A stretch of DNA of 64,000 nucleotides, from NCBI GenBank assembly GCA_025055795.1, contig JANWVV010000010.1, positions 43,416 to 107,415 of the forward strand, given 5' to 3'. How positions within the stretch are numbered: position 1 is the first letter of the stretch; the number at the start of each line of letters is the position of its first letter. The DNA comes from Gemmataceae bacterium. Lineage in GTDB: Bacteria > Planctomycetota > Planctomycetia > Gemmatales > Gemmataceae. Of the stretch, positions 45,274 to 55,371 are shown in pieces. Both the position numbers and the translations under genes were made by a program. Under the pieces are notes generated by a model. The model saw only the letters and a list, made by a program, of their open reading frames with translations. It was not told the origin of the DNA and did not search any database.

Positions 45274-46575
45274 ATGTTTGGAATCACCGATCGCCGGCAT
45301 TTTTTGCAGCACAGCCTGGCTGCGGCAGGTTTGACGTTACCCGGTCTAGAGTTTCTGGCCAGGGTACGGGCGGCCGCTCCGGAGATGCGTAAAAAGCAAA
45401 AGAGCCTGATCATTTTGTGGATGGCCGGTGGTCCCCCCACCATTGACATGTTTGACATGAAGCCGGACAGCCCCAACGGCGGACCGCACAGGCCCATCAA
45501 CACGGTTGTCAGCGGCATTCAAATTTCCGAATACCTCCCCAAGCTGGCCAAGGTTTTCAACCATCTGTCGATCATCCGCTCGCTCAATTCACGTGAAGGT
45601 GACCACGATCGGGGCACATATGTGATGAACACCGGCCGGCAGCGTGATCCGTTGCTGGACTATCCCTCCATCGGCTCCGTGCTGGCCTACTATCAGGCGA
45701 TGGACATCGAAGCGATGCGTAACGCGGATCTGCCTGCCTTCATTTCCGTGGGTGGGCCACGGGGAGGGGCTGGCTTCCTCGGGATGCGCTATGCCCCATT
45801 CAACATCCAGAACCCGGGTCAACCCCCCGAGAACGTGAACTCCCCCGTGGACGAAGGCCGTACTGCTCGGCGCGCTGCCTTATTTGCTCGTATTGAGAAC
45901 GGCTTCCAAACGAACGTGCCTGGCGACGCCGCTACGGCTCATCGAGAGGTCTATGAGAAAGCTCTTAATATGGTCGTTTCCACCCGCAAAGAGGTCTTCA
46001 GTCTGGATAAGGAACTAGATGGCAAACCGATCGATCCGAAATTGAAGGAAGAATACGGCAACACGCAGTTTGGCCGTTCCGCCCTGCTGGCTCGCAAGTT
46101 GGTGGAAGCCGGAGTGGCTTGTGTTCAGATTACAATGGGGGGCTGGGACCTCCACAACAACACCCATGCGGCCCTGACTCGTATGCTGCCCACCCTGGAC
46201 GCTGCCTTTGCCACGCTGGTCAAAGATCTGTATCAGCGTGGTAAGCTCCAGGATACGGTGCTGATCTGGATGGGTGATTTCGGTCGCACGCCCCGCATTA
46301 ACGCCAACGCTGGTCGTGATCACTACTCCCGAGCCTGGTCGGTGGTTCTCGGCGGTGGCCTGATCAAGGGCGGTGTGGTCTACGGTGAGACCGACAAGGA
46401 CGGCATCGCGGCCACCAAAGACGAGGTCAGCGTCCTGGACTTGTATGCCACGCTGTACCGCGGCTTGGGCATCGACCCGACACCGGAAACCAACGCCAGC
46501 ATTCGGGACAACATCGGCCGACCGTATTACATCGCAGGCGAGAAGCCCCGTTGGATCAAAGAACTTGTCGGTTGA
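45274..46575 (+). CDS. DUF1501 family exported protein
   Basis: 433 residues. A twin-arginine signal (TDRRHFLQHSLAAAGLTLPG) precedes the DUF1501 domain: SLIILWMAGGPPTIDMFDMKP, FNHLSIIRSLNSREGDHDRGTY, ITMGGWDLHNN, LIWMGDFGRTPRINANAGRDHY and LYATLYRGLGID. The domain resembles alkaline phosphatase/sulfatase-like folds; conserved Asp and His residues in MGDFGRTPRI and GRDHY fit metal binding. DUF1501 proteins are typical planctomycete exports often encoded beside DUF1549/DUF1553 cytochromes, but none is adjacent here. An AGGGGGC site precedes the ATG; a TTG at 45268 is an alternative start. Confidence 0.94.
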   Translation: MFGITDRRHFLQHSLAAAGLTLPGLEFLARVRAAAPEMRKKQKSLIILWMAGGPPTIDMFDMKPDSPNGGPHRPINTVVSGIQISEYLPKLAKVFNHLSIIRSLNSREGDHDRGTYVMNTGRQRDPLLDYPSIGSVLAYYQAMDIEAMRNADLPAFISVGGPRGGAGFLGMRYAPFNIQNPGQPPENVNSPVDEGRTARRAALFARIENGFQTNVPGDAATAHREVYEKALNMVVSTRKEVFSLDKELDGKPIDPKLKEEYGNTQFGRSALLARKLVEAGVACVQITMGGWDLHNNTHAALTRMLPTLDAAFATLVKDLYQRGKLQDTVLIWMGDFGRTPRINANAGRDHYSRAWSVVLGGGLIKGGVVYGETDKDGIAATKDEVSVLDLYATLYRGLGIDPTPETNASIRDNIGRPYYIAGEKPRWIKELVG

Positions 46576-46817
46576 CCGATTGTCTACGCACAAAATACGC
46601 CAATGCCAATCGAACCAACGTTGCAAAAGCACCCTTGACGCGCACCGGTGAGCGACCGCGGGCTGTGAGTCGGCATGGACTCCCACGCCCCGGCTCTTTT
46701 AGTTTCTGTCGATCCAAGTAAGTATTGAGCTTATTTTCAACCAAACGCGTGCGCGATTCATTGCGACGGGCTGGTTATTGACTTATCGTGAGAGCATCAT
46801 TGCCCAGTAATTTTCGT

Positions 46818-47801
46818 TTAATTGTCATTGACAACTTCGCCGCCGCTACGCGTCGCCAGGGCACGCCAGACAGATGTATCGATGTTATCCCGCATAAACC
46901 GCACACTGCCGTCACAATAGAGGACGTTTACCCCTCCCGGATGGCCGCTGCGGGCGGCCGTGAGCCCCTTATTGTTGAAGCCGTTACCGCAGTCCCAATT
47001 GCGGGCGTTGGGGGGATAGTAGTGGTTGTACAAGGTGTTGCCATAGTGGCCGTCGATCCAGCGGGCGGAACGCATCCCTGACCACGAGCCACCAGTAGCC
47101 GATTCACAGGCTGTGGGAGTCGGATCGGCAGGCCCCGGTAGGACGTATCGTTCGCGACGATAGTCGCCCGGAGTGACACCACTGGAAGTAGCGCCATTAC
47201 CGAGTAGAGTTTCGCTGAACGCTACTGTATTAGAACTGCCATCAGTGATGTGTTCAACCTTGCGTGGCTGGTCCGTGAAAACGCCATCGCCCACGGCAAC
47301 GTTGCCATATTGAACCAGACCGGTGCCCACACACGCAATATAATTGGTGGCACCGTAGTTCGATCCGGGAACCCTTGGCGACACAGCATCACTGGGGCAT
47401 AGGAACAGTTTGATACTCATTTTCGTGGGCGCATTTGGGCTGGCGTTGTCGTTGGGATTGGTCCCCGTGTTGAAGAAATCCAACGGTGGCTGCGTGAAAT
47501 CGATCAAGCGTTGCAGGTTCTCTTGCTCCACATAAGGCAGCAGGCGGGACAGTGGAGAAAACACCATCGGAAATGGTTGACGGGCGGGTGGAAAGACCCC
47601 CACAGCGGCGTGGTGATTGTGCAGGGCCAGACCCAGTTGCTTCAAATTATTCTGGCACGTGGTACGGGCGGCCGCCTCCCGGACCTTCTGCACCGCTGGA
47701 AGTAATAGTCCAATCAGAATCGCTATGATCGCTATTACTACCAGCAGCTCGATCAGGGTAAATGCAACTCGCTTATGGACGTAGTAAGGTTGCTCATTCA
47801 C
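46818..47801 (-). CDS. DUF1559 prepilin-like protein
   Basis: 327 residues. The type IV prepilin N-terminus is [20 protein letters not shown], with cleavage expected before Phe. It continues [20 protein letters not shown] and [19 protein letters not shown], then the DUF1559 domain ([19 protein letters not shown]) and the C-terminal [19 protein letters not shown] motif. These pseudopilin-like proteins are present in tens to hundreds of copies in planctomycetes; function is unsettled. I prefer the GTG at 47801 because GGAGGA lies seven bases upstream; an ATG at 47816 and a longer frame to 47855 also exist. Confidence 0.93.
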   Translation of the reverse strand: MNEQPYYVHKRVAFTLIELLVVIAIIAILIGLLLPAVQKVREAAARTTCQNNLKQLGLALHNHHAAVGVFPPARQPFPMVFSPLSRLLPYVEQENLQRLIDFTQPPLDFFNTGTNPNDNASPNAPTKMSIKLFLCPSDAVSPRVPGSNYGATNYIACVGTGLVQYGNVAVGDGVFTDQPRKVEHITDGSSNTVAFSETLLGNGATSSGVTPGDYRRERYVLPGPADPTPTACESATGGSWSGMRSARWIDGHYGNTLYNHYYPPNARNWDCGNGFNNKGLTAARSGHPGGVNVLYCDGSVRFMRDNIDTSVWRALATRSGGEVVNDN

Positions 47802-48034
47802 GGTAAGTTCCTCCATCAGTTCTTTAGGCTTTTCCGTAACAACAAAGTTCAGCAAACGAACACTTCACAATCCAAGACAGGCCTCCAGTAGGCTAGAAGT
47901 ACCCTTGGATTGCACACAGAAGCACGGGTATAACGCGGTAGACACAGCAAACGGTTCGGCACGCTCTTCGGGGCTTGGCGTGCAGGGGGTATCAGCGACG
48001 CGGGACACGTTCGCCGGAAGAACCGCCTAGGCTG

Positions 48035-48619
48035 TCAACAAGTGATGCCACGCGGCGGAGGAATCGGGGGAGGTGCTGGTATGTGGGTGAATTCCTCACT
48101 GTTGAGCATCACATAACCGAGAAACGGTCTGCTAATTGGGATAGGGCACAGCAAATCCCCGATGATGCCCAGGGGGATAGTGAGCGTCCCGCCGTCATCG
48201 CGGAAGCCTCGGCACTGCCGCATTTGCCAGACTAGCCACCAGGATTGGGCCGCCACCTTTGGGGGACTACTCGCGGACACTGGCAATTTCGCAGCAGCCG
48301 GTGAATGTTGATTACAGCAACAGCAACAAGCTGCACGTTGAGCGGGGTCGCACCCGCAGCTCTGACGACCACATGGTGTGGTCCACTGTGTCACTACAGG
48401 GGCCCGCAAAAAGAGCCTCTGAAAACTCGGTAAGCCTGTTATAGTAATGAGCTGGCAGAATGCCGCCACACTCAGAAGCAAACGTTGGAATATCAGGCAG
48501 TAATTACTCGTGCGGCATGGGATCCGAATCAATGGTACCCTATGCCGGTGGTCGGTCCGTTTCAATTGCTCGGCAGGTGAGCGGGCTTCGGTGTGAAAAA
48601 ATTGCACAATCATCACCAC
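48035..48619 (-). CDS. Cysteine-rich exported protein of planctomycete type (tentative)
   Basis: A 194-residue frame whose C-terminal two thirds look like a real protein. A hydrophobic segment (LIFQRLLLSVAAFCQLITITG, ~42-62) could be a signal sequence. It is followed by C83, C88, C90 and a run C98-C102 (SCGCDPAQRAACCCCCNQ), then WWLVWQMRQCRGF (C136) and a terminal PPPIPPPRG. I recall small planctomycete proteins with a similar Cys-rich/CRG/PPLPPPR layout, but cannot verify it. The true start is unclear: the ATG at 48619 precedes the hydrophobic segment by 40 residues, and a TTG near residue 47 is possible. No ribosome binding site is evident. Confidence 0.42.
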   Translation of the reverse strand: MVMIVQFFHTEARSPAEQLKRTDHRHRVPLIRIPCRTSNYCLIFQRLLLSVAAFCQLITITGLPSFQRLFLRAPVVTQWTTPCGRQSCGCDPAQRAACCCCCNQHSPAAAKLPVSASSPPKVAAQSWWLVWQMRQCRGFRDDGGTLTIPLGIIGDLLCPIPISRPFLGYVMLNSEEFTHIPAPPPIPPPRGITC

Positions 48620-48851
48620 AAACGACAGACGTTGAAAAATCTACACTGAATCAGGGTGATCGTCCAGAGGGGAGCGGCGTGTAATTTGATGATGTCAAAT
48701 AAGAGTCGGGGGGCGGAATCAGGTTAGCGTTTCCCATCTGCCGCTTTCTGCCGGATAATGGCTTTTCAGAGATGAAGGACAACGCGTGATTGCAAAATGC
48801 AAGAAAATGCCAGCAGCGATAAGAGCGGTTATGCCTAGAGGAGACGCGGCC

Positions 48852-50411
48852 ATGCGGTACTCTCGAAGTAAGCCAACGAATAGGCTAGTACAGCTTTTTC
48901 TGGGAGTTGTGGTTTGGGGCTTTGCCCCAACACTCGCCTCTGCAGCAGATCTGGACCCCGCATTAACCGATGCATTGGTAGAACAGGCATTACGCGAGAT
49001 GCAGGTTCCTGGCGCTGCCGTAGCAGTCGTACGGGGGGACCGAGTCATTTACATGAAGGGATTCGGTGTACGGTCCCTCGGCGGGAACGAGCCGGTCACG
49101 CCTCAAACTCTTTTCCCAATAGCTTCCTGCTCCAAGGCGTTTACAGCCACGCTGGTGGCCATGCTTGTCGAGCAAGGGAAGTTGCAGTGGGATGATAAGG
49201 TACGTGACCATCTGGAATACTTCCGTCTAAGCGATGAGCTAGCCGATCGCGAGGTAACCCTGCGGGATCTGTTATGTCATCGCACTGGTATGCCGCGGCA
49301 TGATTTGCTATGGGCTGGTCTGACCCGGGATACCCATGATTTGATCCGCCGTTGGGGTTTGGCCCGGCCATCCACGTCTTTCCGCAGCACCTGGGAGTAT
49401 ACCAATGTTCCTTTCACCATCGCGGGATTAATTGCTGCACGTTACAACCAGAGCGACTGGGCTGGTACGTTACAAAAGCGGATTTTCGAGCCGTTGGAAA
49501 TGTGGCACAGTACCGGTCGCCAGGAGATTGCTCGATTGTACCCGGACCGTGTCACACCTCATTACTTTACCTTCGGCAAACAGATTGTGCCCGTACGGGA
49601 GGACGAGGTGGAACACGTTGGCGGCGCGGGAGGGATTTATTCCACTGTTGAAGACATGAGTCGGTGGTTACGGTTCCAGCTTAACGGCGGCATCTACAAC
49701 GGTCGGCGGTTGCTATCCGAGCGGCATTTACGGGAAACTCACACTCCGCAGATGTTGTTCCGGCCCGAAGGGATCTGGAGCTATTATTTCCCCCCGGCAG
49801 TAACCCGGTTTACTACCTACGGTCTGGGCTGGTTCGTGCACGACTACCGCGGTATTGTCTGTGTGTCTCACGGCGGAACACTGACGGGGATCCGCGCTTA
49901 CTGCTTGTTGATTCCCGAGGCGAAAATTGGCATTTGTGTGCTGGCTAATCTGCGCCCGTCACTGTTTGCGGAAGCTGTGACACGGCTTCTAGTGGACCGC
50001 CTTTTAGGCCTGGCCCCCATTGACTGGATTAAAATCTGCAAGGAACACATGGCCCACTTCGATTTCCAAAATGCCATCGCGTTGCAAAAACGTCTCAAAG
50101 CCCGCAAAGCGAATACCCGGCCGACGTTGCCCCTACCCGATTACTGCGGTCAGTACGCACAGCGTGCCTATGGCACCGCCGTGGTCTTTCTGCAAGATGA
50201 TCAGTTGCACCTCCGGTGGGGGCGTTACACTTTCCGCCTTGAACATTATCACTACGACACGTTCACTGCCATTCCCGTGGAGCCGCGGCAGGAAGTGGTG
50301 TCGTTTGATCGCAGTATATTTGAAGCTCAGTTCCACCTGCGCTCCAATGGTGAAGTGGCCACTCTGACCCTCTTTGGTCAGGATTTCCAGCGTCGCAAAG
50401 GCCCACAGTGA
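48852..50411 (+). CDS. Exported serine hydrolase, class C beta-lactamase/esterase family
   Basis: 519 residues with a signal peptide (LVQLFLGVVVWGFAPTLASAA). The beta-lactamase-like domain has the SxxK nucleophile motif S92-C-S-K95 (FPIASCSKAFTATL), the YxN motif Y183-T-N185 (WEYTNVPF) and the third motif region FVHDYRGIVCVSHGGTLTG (HGG). RTGMPRHDLLW is typical of the penicillin-binding/EstB type. A C-terminal ~110-residue beta-rich extension follows (LPDYCGQYAQRAYGTAVVFLQ), a DUF3471-like domain. It probably cleaves esters or D-amino peptides outside the cell; not necessarily a resistance enzyme. The start at 48852 follows GAGGAG. Confidence 0.92.
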   Translation: MRYSRSKPTNRLVQLFLGVVVWGFAPTLASAADLDPALTDALVEQALREMQVPGAAVAVVRGDRVIYMKGFGVRSLGGNEPVTPQTLFPIASCSKAFTATLVAMLVEQGKLQWDDKVRDHLEYFRLSDELADREVTLRDLLCHRTGMPRHDLLWAGLTRDTHDLIRRWGLARPSTSFRSTWEYTNVPFTIAGLIAARYNQSDWAGTLQKRIFEPLEMWHSTGRQEIARLYPDRVTPHYFTFGKQIVPVREDEVEHVGGAGGIYSTVEDMSRWLRFQLNGGIYNGRRLLSERHLRETHTPQMLFRPEGIWSYYFPPAVTRFTTYGLGWFVHDYRGIVCVSHGGTLTGIRAYCLLIPEAKIGICVLANLRPSLFAEAVTRLLVDRLLGLAPIDWIKICKEHMAHFDFQNAIALQKRLKARKANTRPTLPLPDYCGQYAQRAYGTAVVFLQDDQLHLRWGRYTFRLEHYHYDTFTAIPVEPRQEVVSFDRSIFEAQFHLRSNGEVATLTLFGQDFQRRKGPQ

Positions 50412-50601
50412 ACTGTTCACTAACTTCGTGAACTAATTCCCTAACGGATGTGCAGATCTAACGGTAACAGAGGCGGGACCATCCCTTCGGCACCCTACGT
50501 ATCCAGATTGCAGTACGATCCCTTTACATGTCCAAATTCCTGCACCCAGTCTCTCTTTAGGTTGGTGTGTGCAGTTAAGGGTGCAAGGTGGGGTAGTACT
50601 G

Positions 50602-52080
50602 TCACCTTGGCCCAAGAGAACTTTTGCTCCATTCTACGCTATGTACGGTCTCGGGGTGGGCTACCGGGCAAGCGTTTGTCGATCCAGGTGGCGAGCTTGA
50701 CCCAGCTTGGAGGCCGAGAAATGGCAGGAGCACTGCCGGCCCTAACACCGCAGGAGCTACCCACCAGAAGCCGTGCAACGTTGCGGAAAAATACAGCGAG
50801 GTCAGCGTAACGCTTAGTTGCCAGATGGTTACAAGAAAGAAAGCTGTACCGTAGCCCCAGCGGAGCAGACGGGCCGCTATGGCGATTACGGGCACCAGCA
50901 ATACGGGCAGATCGAAGATCCAGCCGCCATAACCAGTAGTCAGGACCGACACTGCGACAACAAGCGGCAACGTCTCTGGCCAGGACCAGCCAGACCCTTG
51001 CTTCAGTTTCCACACCAGCAAAACCACGCTGGTTATCACCGCTGGCACAAACTGGAACAGGAAGGAATCCGGGACCAGCCATATCCGTAACCAGTAACTG
51101 GCCGTGGGTAACATCCAACTAGCCAAGGGAATGGCATAAGGGGAGGGCGTCTGCAGGGCCTGAATAAAATGGGTCAGTATGGCAGGATCACGTCCAAGGG
51201 CAAGTCCCGTAGTTGCGGCGACAAGGCCCAGGCCGGCTAATACAGTCATGCGTGGCCGACCCTTATAGGCCAGATCGGTCAGCCACAACAGACCAAAAGC
51301 CAGCAGCAAATGGGGCTTGAGAATTGTCAAAGCTCCACAACAACCGGCCAGCAATGGGCGTTGGCGGTGCTGGCCCCAGACAAAGCCGGCCAGCCCCAGC
51401 AAAATCCAGCCGGTATTCTGCCCGTAGAAAAGCAGCCACCAGGTGCCCACAAAGCCCAGCGTCAGTGGTAAAAACCACCAGACTGTGGCCGAGGGAGCGT
51501 AGACCTGGACCAATAGGAAGGCGGCGGCCACAACTGCCACTAGTTGCAGGCCATTCCACAGCACTGCAGCCGTCCAGGGAGGCAATAACCCCCAAGGAGC
51601 GTACAGGGCTAACGCGGGGGGCGGATTCCACATCATCAAAGCGATGTCCCGCTGCGGATAGGCGTGCCGTTGCTCCCGAAGCTGCAAAGCGGCGTCGTAG
51701 GGGTTTTCACCCGTCCAAAGGAGGCGGCCCACAGCCCAATATTGGATAAAGTCATGAGGTAATTCCGCCGAAGCGAGCATTCTACCCGTACGAATGCTGC
51801 CCATCCATAAGATCAGTATGAGAAGCAAACTTAGGCACCGGCGTATGCTGCTCCCAACAAGCGGAGTTGTCCGGCCATATGACCCGGTGACGGATGGAGA
51901 TAATGACTGCAACACCCTCTCCTGCTGAGTTCCTTCGGATGCATCCATAGATTGAGTCGGTGCAGGCAGCGGTGCACTTATATCTCCGCTACCCTCTGCC
52001 AAACCTGTATTACCAGCTTCCGGCATGCCTGCTCTTGCAACTCGGGATCCTTTATCATCACTCGCTTGTCGCGGTCGCAT
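50602..52080 (-). CDS. GT87 (DUF2029) family membrane glycosyltransferase
   Basis: 492 residues. About 70 polar residues lead into a polytopic membrane protein. The first loop has ELPHDFIQYWAVGRLLWTGENPYD, with the Asp followed by F/Y residues seen at the GT87 active site. Further motifs are MMWNPPPALALYAPWGLLPP, LLFYGQNTGWILLGLAGFVWG and CCGALTILKPHLLLAFGLLWL, where the KPH is typical. The C-terminus after ~465 is a polar tail. It is the second GT87 protein in the window and stands alone. Confidence 0.85.
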   Translation of the reverse strand: MRPRQASDDKGSRVARAGMPEAGNTGLAEGSGDISAPLPAPTQSMDASEGTQQERVLQSLSPSVTGSYGRTTPLVGSSIRRCLSLLLILILWMGSIRTGRMLASAELPHDFIQYWAVGRLLWTGENPYDAALQLREQRHAYPQRDIALMMWNPPPALALYAPWGLLPPWTAAVLWNGLQLVAVVAAAFLLVQVYAPSATVWWFLPLTLGFVGTWWLLFYGQNTGWILLGLAGFVWGQHRQRPLLAGCCGALTILKPHLLLAFGLLWLTDLAYKGRPRMTVLAGLGLVAATTGLALGRDPAILTHFIQALQTPSPYAIPLASWMLPTASYWLRIWLVPDSFLFQFVPAVITSVVLLVWKLKQGSGWSWPETLPLVVAVSVLTTGYGGWIFDLPVLLVPVIAIAARLLRWGYGTAFFLVTIWQLSVTLTSLYFSATLHGFWWVAPAVLGPAVLLPFLGLQAGSSSPPGSTNACPVAHPETVHSVEWSKSSLGPR

Positions 52081-52243
52081 AATGGAAAAAGGTAATTAAT
52101 TGCGTCTTTATTTGTAACTATCCACATTTCGTAACTATCCACCTTCTAATACTTGGCCGAAGTGTTGCCGACGCATTTGTCAAGTGGCCTCTGGCTTTGC
52201 TCCCTGCAATACGTTAAGAGCCACCCTCTGCGTCCAGAGGGTA

Positions 52244-53461
52244 TTAGTACGCAGCCTGATAAATAGTCAAAATTTCGTCTGGGGTGGTGGGACGGCGGGG
52301 GTTCACCCGGAGCAGACGGGTTATGGCAAAGGCTTTACTGGCAAACTCGGGGAGCATCTCTGGTGTGACACCGATGTCACGGAGGCGAGCCGGAATACCG
52401 ATGGTACTGCGGAGTCGTTCGATAGCTGCAATGGCACGCTCGGCGACGGCACTCGGTTCGTCTGCCTGCTCGCTTAGAGGGGTATCCGTCAGCCAAGCGC
52501 CGATCTGGGCGATTTCACGCCTCCGGACGGGTAGGTTATAGCGCATGACGTAGGGGAGCAATAAGCCATTACCTGCCCCGTGGGAAACGTGCACCGCGCC
52601 GCCGAGGGGATATTCCATCGCGTGAACAAGCGCTACACCGGAGTTGGAAAAGGCCAGACCTGCTAAAGTGGCCGCTAGAGCCATTCCCTCACGGGCGGCC
52701 AGATTGCTGCCGTCCTGAACCGCCATTTGCAGGTGACGACCAATCAGCCGGATCGCTTCCGCGGCAAACAAATCCGCCATAGGGTTTTTCCCCTGATAGA
52801 CCGATACTTCCCCTTCCGGCAGTGGGAACGCCTCGTTCGCGACGGCACAATATGCCTCAATGGCGTGGGTCAGGGCATCGATGCCGGCATCGGCGGTGAC
52901 CTTGGCAGGACACGTGACAGTCAAAAGCGGATCGACCAGGGCCACCGCTGGGCGCAAATACGGGCTCAGACAGGAAACTTTGATCTGCCGGGCTGTGTCG
53001 GTGAAAACGGCTGCAGCGGAGACCTCCGAACCCGTTCCCGCCGTGGTTGGAATCGCCAGGACGGGTCGCGTGGGACCAGGGACACGCCCTTCGCCTGTAT
53101 AGTCAAGAGGATCGCCACCATGGGTCAGCAGTAAAGCGGTTAACTTGGCCGTGTCGAGGGCGCTACCGCCTCCCAGGCCGATCACAGCATCAGGTTGCCA
53201 TTCACGGGCGGCCGCTACGCAGTTGCGGACAACTTCCACGGGAGGTTCGGGAGTCACTTGATCGAAAAAGGCAAGTTCCAGCTGTGCCGTCGCCGCTGCT
53301 ACTCGCACCGCCTCGCCTAATCCTGCCCGTACAACTCCCTGATCGGTTACAACTAACAACCGGCGTGCCCTCAACCGAGCGCACGCTTCCGCTAGGCGTT
53401 GTCGGACTACGCCGCGTCCGAAAAATAAAGTACCTGCTGATGCAAACGTCCAGGATCGCAT
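52244..53461 (-). CDS. Iron-containing alcohol dehydrogenase
   Basis: 405 residues of the group III (Fe-ADH) family. NAD-binding region AVIGLGGGSALDTAKLTALL, then IPTTAGTGSEVSAAAVFTD, VDPLLTVTCPAKVTADAGIDALTHAIEAY with the metal-ligand Asp and first His, and SGVALVHAMEYPLGGAVHVSHGAGNGLLLPYVMRYN with the remaining His ligands. Metal site residues are intact. Substrate (primary alcohol, lactaldehyde, 1,3-propanediol or similar) cannot be told. Monocistronic by spacing. Confidence 0.94.
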   Translation of the reverse strand: MRSWTFASAGTLFFGRGVVRQRLAEACARLRARRLLVVTDQGVVRAGLGEAVRVAAATAQLELAFFDQVTPEPPVEVVRNCVAAAREWQPDAVIGLGGGSALDTAKLTALLLTHGGDPLDYTGEGRVPGPTRPVLAIPTTAGTGSEVSAAAVFTDTARQIKVSCLSPYLRPAVALVDPLLTVTCPAKVTADAGIDALTHAIEAYCAVANEAFPLPEGEVSVYQGKNPMADLFAAEAIRLIGRHLQMAVQDGSNLAAREGMALAATLAGLAFSNSGVALVHAMEYPLGGAVHVSHGAGNGLLLPYVMRYNLPVRRREIAQIGAWLTDTPLSEQADEPSAVAERAIAAIERLRSTIGIPARLRDIGVTPEMLPEFASKAFAITRLLRVNPRRPTTPDEILTIYQAAY

Positions 53462-53838
53462 GTCCCTCGCCTCTCACTTTGGAAGATGGATCTGGTCGAA
53501 TCCGTTCTGCACCGGCCGTCCTCAATCAGCTCATGAAACGTCTGTTAAATTCGCAGCTAATTAACGTAGCTGCATGGCAGCCATTGGTTACCAACATAAT
53601 CTTGTCGTAGTATAGCTGGAACGGCATCGGGTTTTACGCTCTCCAGCGAGCCTTCATCGTTGATGAGGGTCTCTGTAGCTGTATTCTCGATCAACTCTTC
53701 TTCTGGGGAGGGTAGTGTGCCTGATGGAAACGAGGAAGGAGACAAGGCGGAAAAGGGGGAAACGGTAAACCACGGACTAATTTGGTTGGCAAATGGTGTT
53801 CACACTGGGGTTTGCTAGAGCGGGTGAGTGGTCTTATC
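53462..53838. other. Divergent intergenic region between Fe-ADH and mogA
   Basis: About 375 bases. A 62-residue minus-strand frame at 53557-53745 is free of stops but has no ribosome binding site, so I do not call it. Nothing else is seen. Confidence 0.4.
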
Positions 53839-54381
53839 ATGGCAGAGCAAGCGTCCTTATTGCGGATCGGTATTGTTACCATTTCAGACCGGGCCAGCCA
53901 AGGGATTTATGAAGATAAGAGCGGTCCGGCCATCGAACAATTTTTCCGTGAGGCATTAAGCTCTCCTTGGCAAGCCGTTTATCGTCTGATACCCGATGAC
54001 CAGAAACTGATTGAGGAGACGCTACGACAGTTGTGTGATGAAGAAGGCTGTTCGCTGGTGGTCACCACGGGTGGCACCGGTCCGGCACCGCGTGACGTAA
54101 CGCCTGAAGCCACGGAAAAGGTGTGCCATAAGTTACTGCCGGGCTTTGGCGAACTAATGCGGCAGGTGTCGCTCCGCTCGGTGCCGACGGCCATCCTGTC
54201 GCGACAGACAGCGGGCATCCGAGGACGTAGCCTTATTATCAATCTGCCCGGCAAACCGGCTGCTATCCGCGAGTGCCTTCTGGCGGTAATGCCGGCAGTA
54301 CCCTATTGTCTGGACCTCATCGGTGCACCGTTCGTAACAACCCACGAAAACGTGGTGCGTGCCTTCCGCCCTAAAGGATGA
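53839..54381 (+). CDS. mogA: Molybdopterin adenylyltransferase (MogA/MoaB family)
   Basis: 180 residues. MogA-type motifs are RIGIVTISDRASQGIYEDKSGPAI, VVTTGGTGPAPRDVTPEAT and IINLPGKPAAIRECLLAVMPAVPYCLDLI. It adenylates molybdopterin before Mo insertion by MoeA. No other molybdenum cofactor gene is nearby. The ATG at 53839 gives the canonical length; an upstream ATG at 53782 would add 19 untypical residues. The next gene starts about 75 bases later on the same strand. Confidence 0.93.
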   Translation: MAEQASLLRIGIVTISDRASQGIYEDKSGPAIEQFFREALSSPWQAVYRLIPDDQKLIEETLRQLCDEEGCSLVVTTGGTGPAPRDVTPEATEKVCHKLLPGFGELMRQVSLRSVPTAILSRQTAGIRGRSLIINLPGKPAAIRECLLAVMPAVPYCLDLIGAPFVTTHENVVRAFRPKG

Positions 54382-54456
54382 GCCATATGGCTTATCTCTT
54401 TCGATTATCCTGAGTGAACCGTCACCGGCCATTGCGTGTTATTTGGAGATAGCTGT

Positions 54457-55371
54457 ATGCGATTATGGTTAGGCATCGGCATGTTCGGGTTACTGACCGT
54501 CACGGGATTGGTGCCGGCTTCGGTGTCCCGACAGGCAGGCACGGACCACCAACAGACGGTCCAGTGGATTTTGCAGCTTCAGGTAGAGCAGGGGGGCTTT
54601 TTGCCATTTCCTCCACCGGCTGGGCAGAAGGAACCGTTGCGGCCGTCCCTACGGGCCACTAGCGGAGCAGTGCGGGCCTTGCAGTACCTGAAAACCCCTG
54701 TGCCCCAGGTGGAACGGCATCGCCGCTTCGTTATGAGTTGCTATGACGCAAGCAGTGGTGCATTCGCCGAGCCGGGAGGTCAGCCCGATGTCATTATCAC
54801 AAGCATTGGTGTTCTGGCTGCCGTGGCCCTGCAAATTCCCCCCAAGGAATATGCGTCGGTGTGGAACTATTTGCAGCGTCAGGCCAAGACCTTCGAGGAG
54901 ATCCGCCTGGCCGCGGCGGCAGTCGAAGCCTTGGGAGTCAAAAACTGCCCGTTTGATTTGAAGCCGTGGATCGACCAGGCCAATCAAGTGGCCGCGGAAG
55001 CCAGCCGGTCTGATCCGGTGGATGGGGCCCGGGATTTGGGATCCGCCGCTGCTCTGATTCTACGACTTAATCATCCTGTACCCGAATCCTTGCGACTGGA
55101 ATGGAGTCAGTACTTACGTCAGGGTCAGCGAGCCGATGGCGGCTGGGGCAAAAAAGCAGCCAAGGAAGCGGACCTGGAAACCACCTACCGCGTTCTGCGT
55201 GCCCTGGTGCATCTGGAGTCCCAGCCCCGCGACCTGGCCGCTCTTGAGCGATTCGTGGCCGCCCATCGGACCAAACAGGGCGCTTATGCGGTCAGCCGAG
55301 GTGAGCCGCCCTCCCTGAGCGGTACCTACTACGCCGCCGCTATTCTCCATTGGCTGAGTCGCTGGAAATAG
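54457..55371 (+). CDS. Exported alpha/alpha-toroid (prenyltransferase/squalene-oxidase-like repeat) protein
   Basis: 304 residues with an N-terminal hydrophobic signal (LWLGIGMFGLLTVTGLVPA). The mature protein consists of helical repeats of the terpenoid-cyclase/prenyltransferase toroid type: QTVQWILQLQVEQGGF, ATSGAVRALQYL, RHRRFVMSCYDASSGAF, TSIGVLAAVALQI, QYLRQGQRADGGWGK and YYAAAILHWLSRWK. These resemble the QxxDGGW-like repeats but lack the DxDD or CaaX catalytic motifs, so enzymatic activity is doubtful; a scaffold or binding role is possible. The ATG at 54457 has GGAGA upstream. Confidence 0.82.
   Translation: MRLWLGIGMFGLLTVTGLVPASVSRQAGTDHQQTVQWILQLQVEQGGFLPFPPPAGQKEPLRPSLRATSGAVRALQYLKTPVPQVERHRRFVMSCYDASSGAFAEPGGQPDVIITSIGVLAAVALQIPPKEYASVWNYLQRQAKTFEEIRLAAAAVEALGVKNCPFDLKPWIDQANQVAAEASRSDPVDGARDLGSAAALILRLNHPVPESLRLEWSQYLRQGQRADGGWGKKAAKEADLETTYRVLRALVHLESQPRDLAALERFVAAHRTKQGAYAVSRGEPPSLSGTYYAAAILHWLSRWK

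Noticed and set aside
53557..53745. 62-residue minus-strand frame between Fe-ADH and mogA
   Set aside because: The composition is acceptable but there is no ribosome binding site, no neighbour in operon distance and no recognisable motif.
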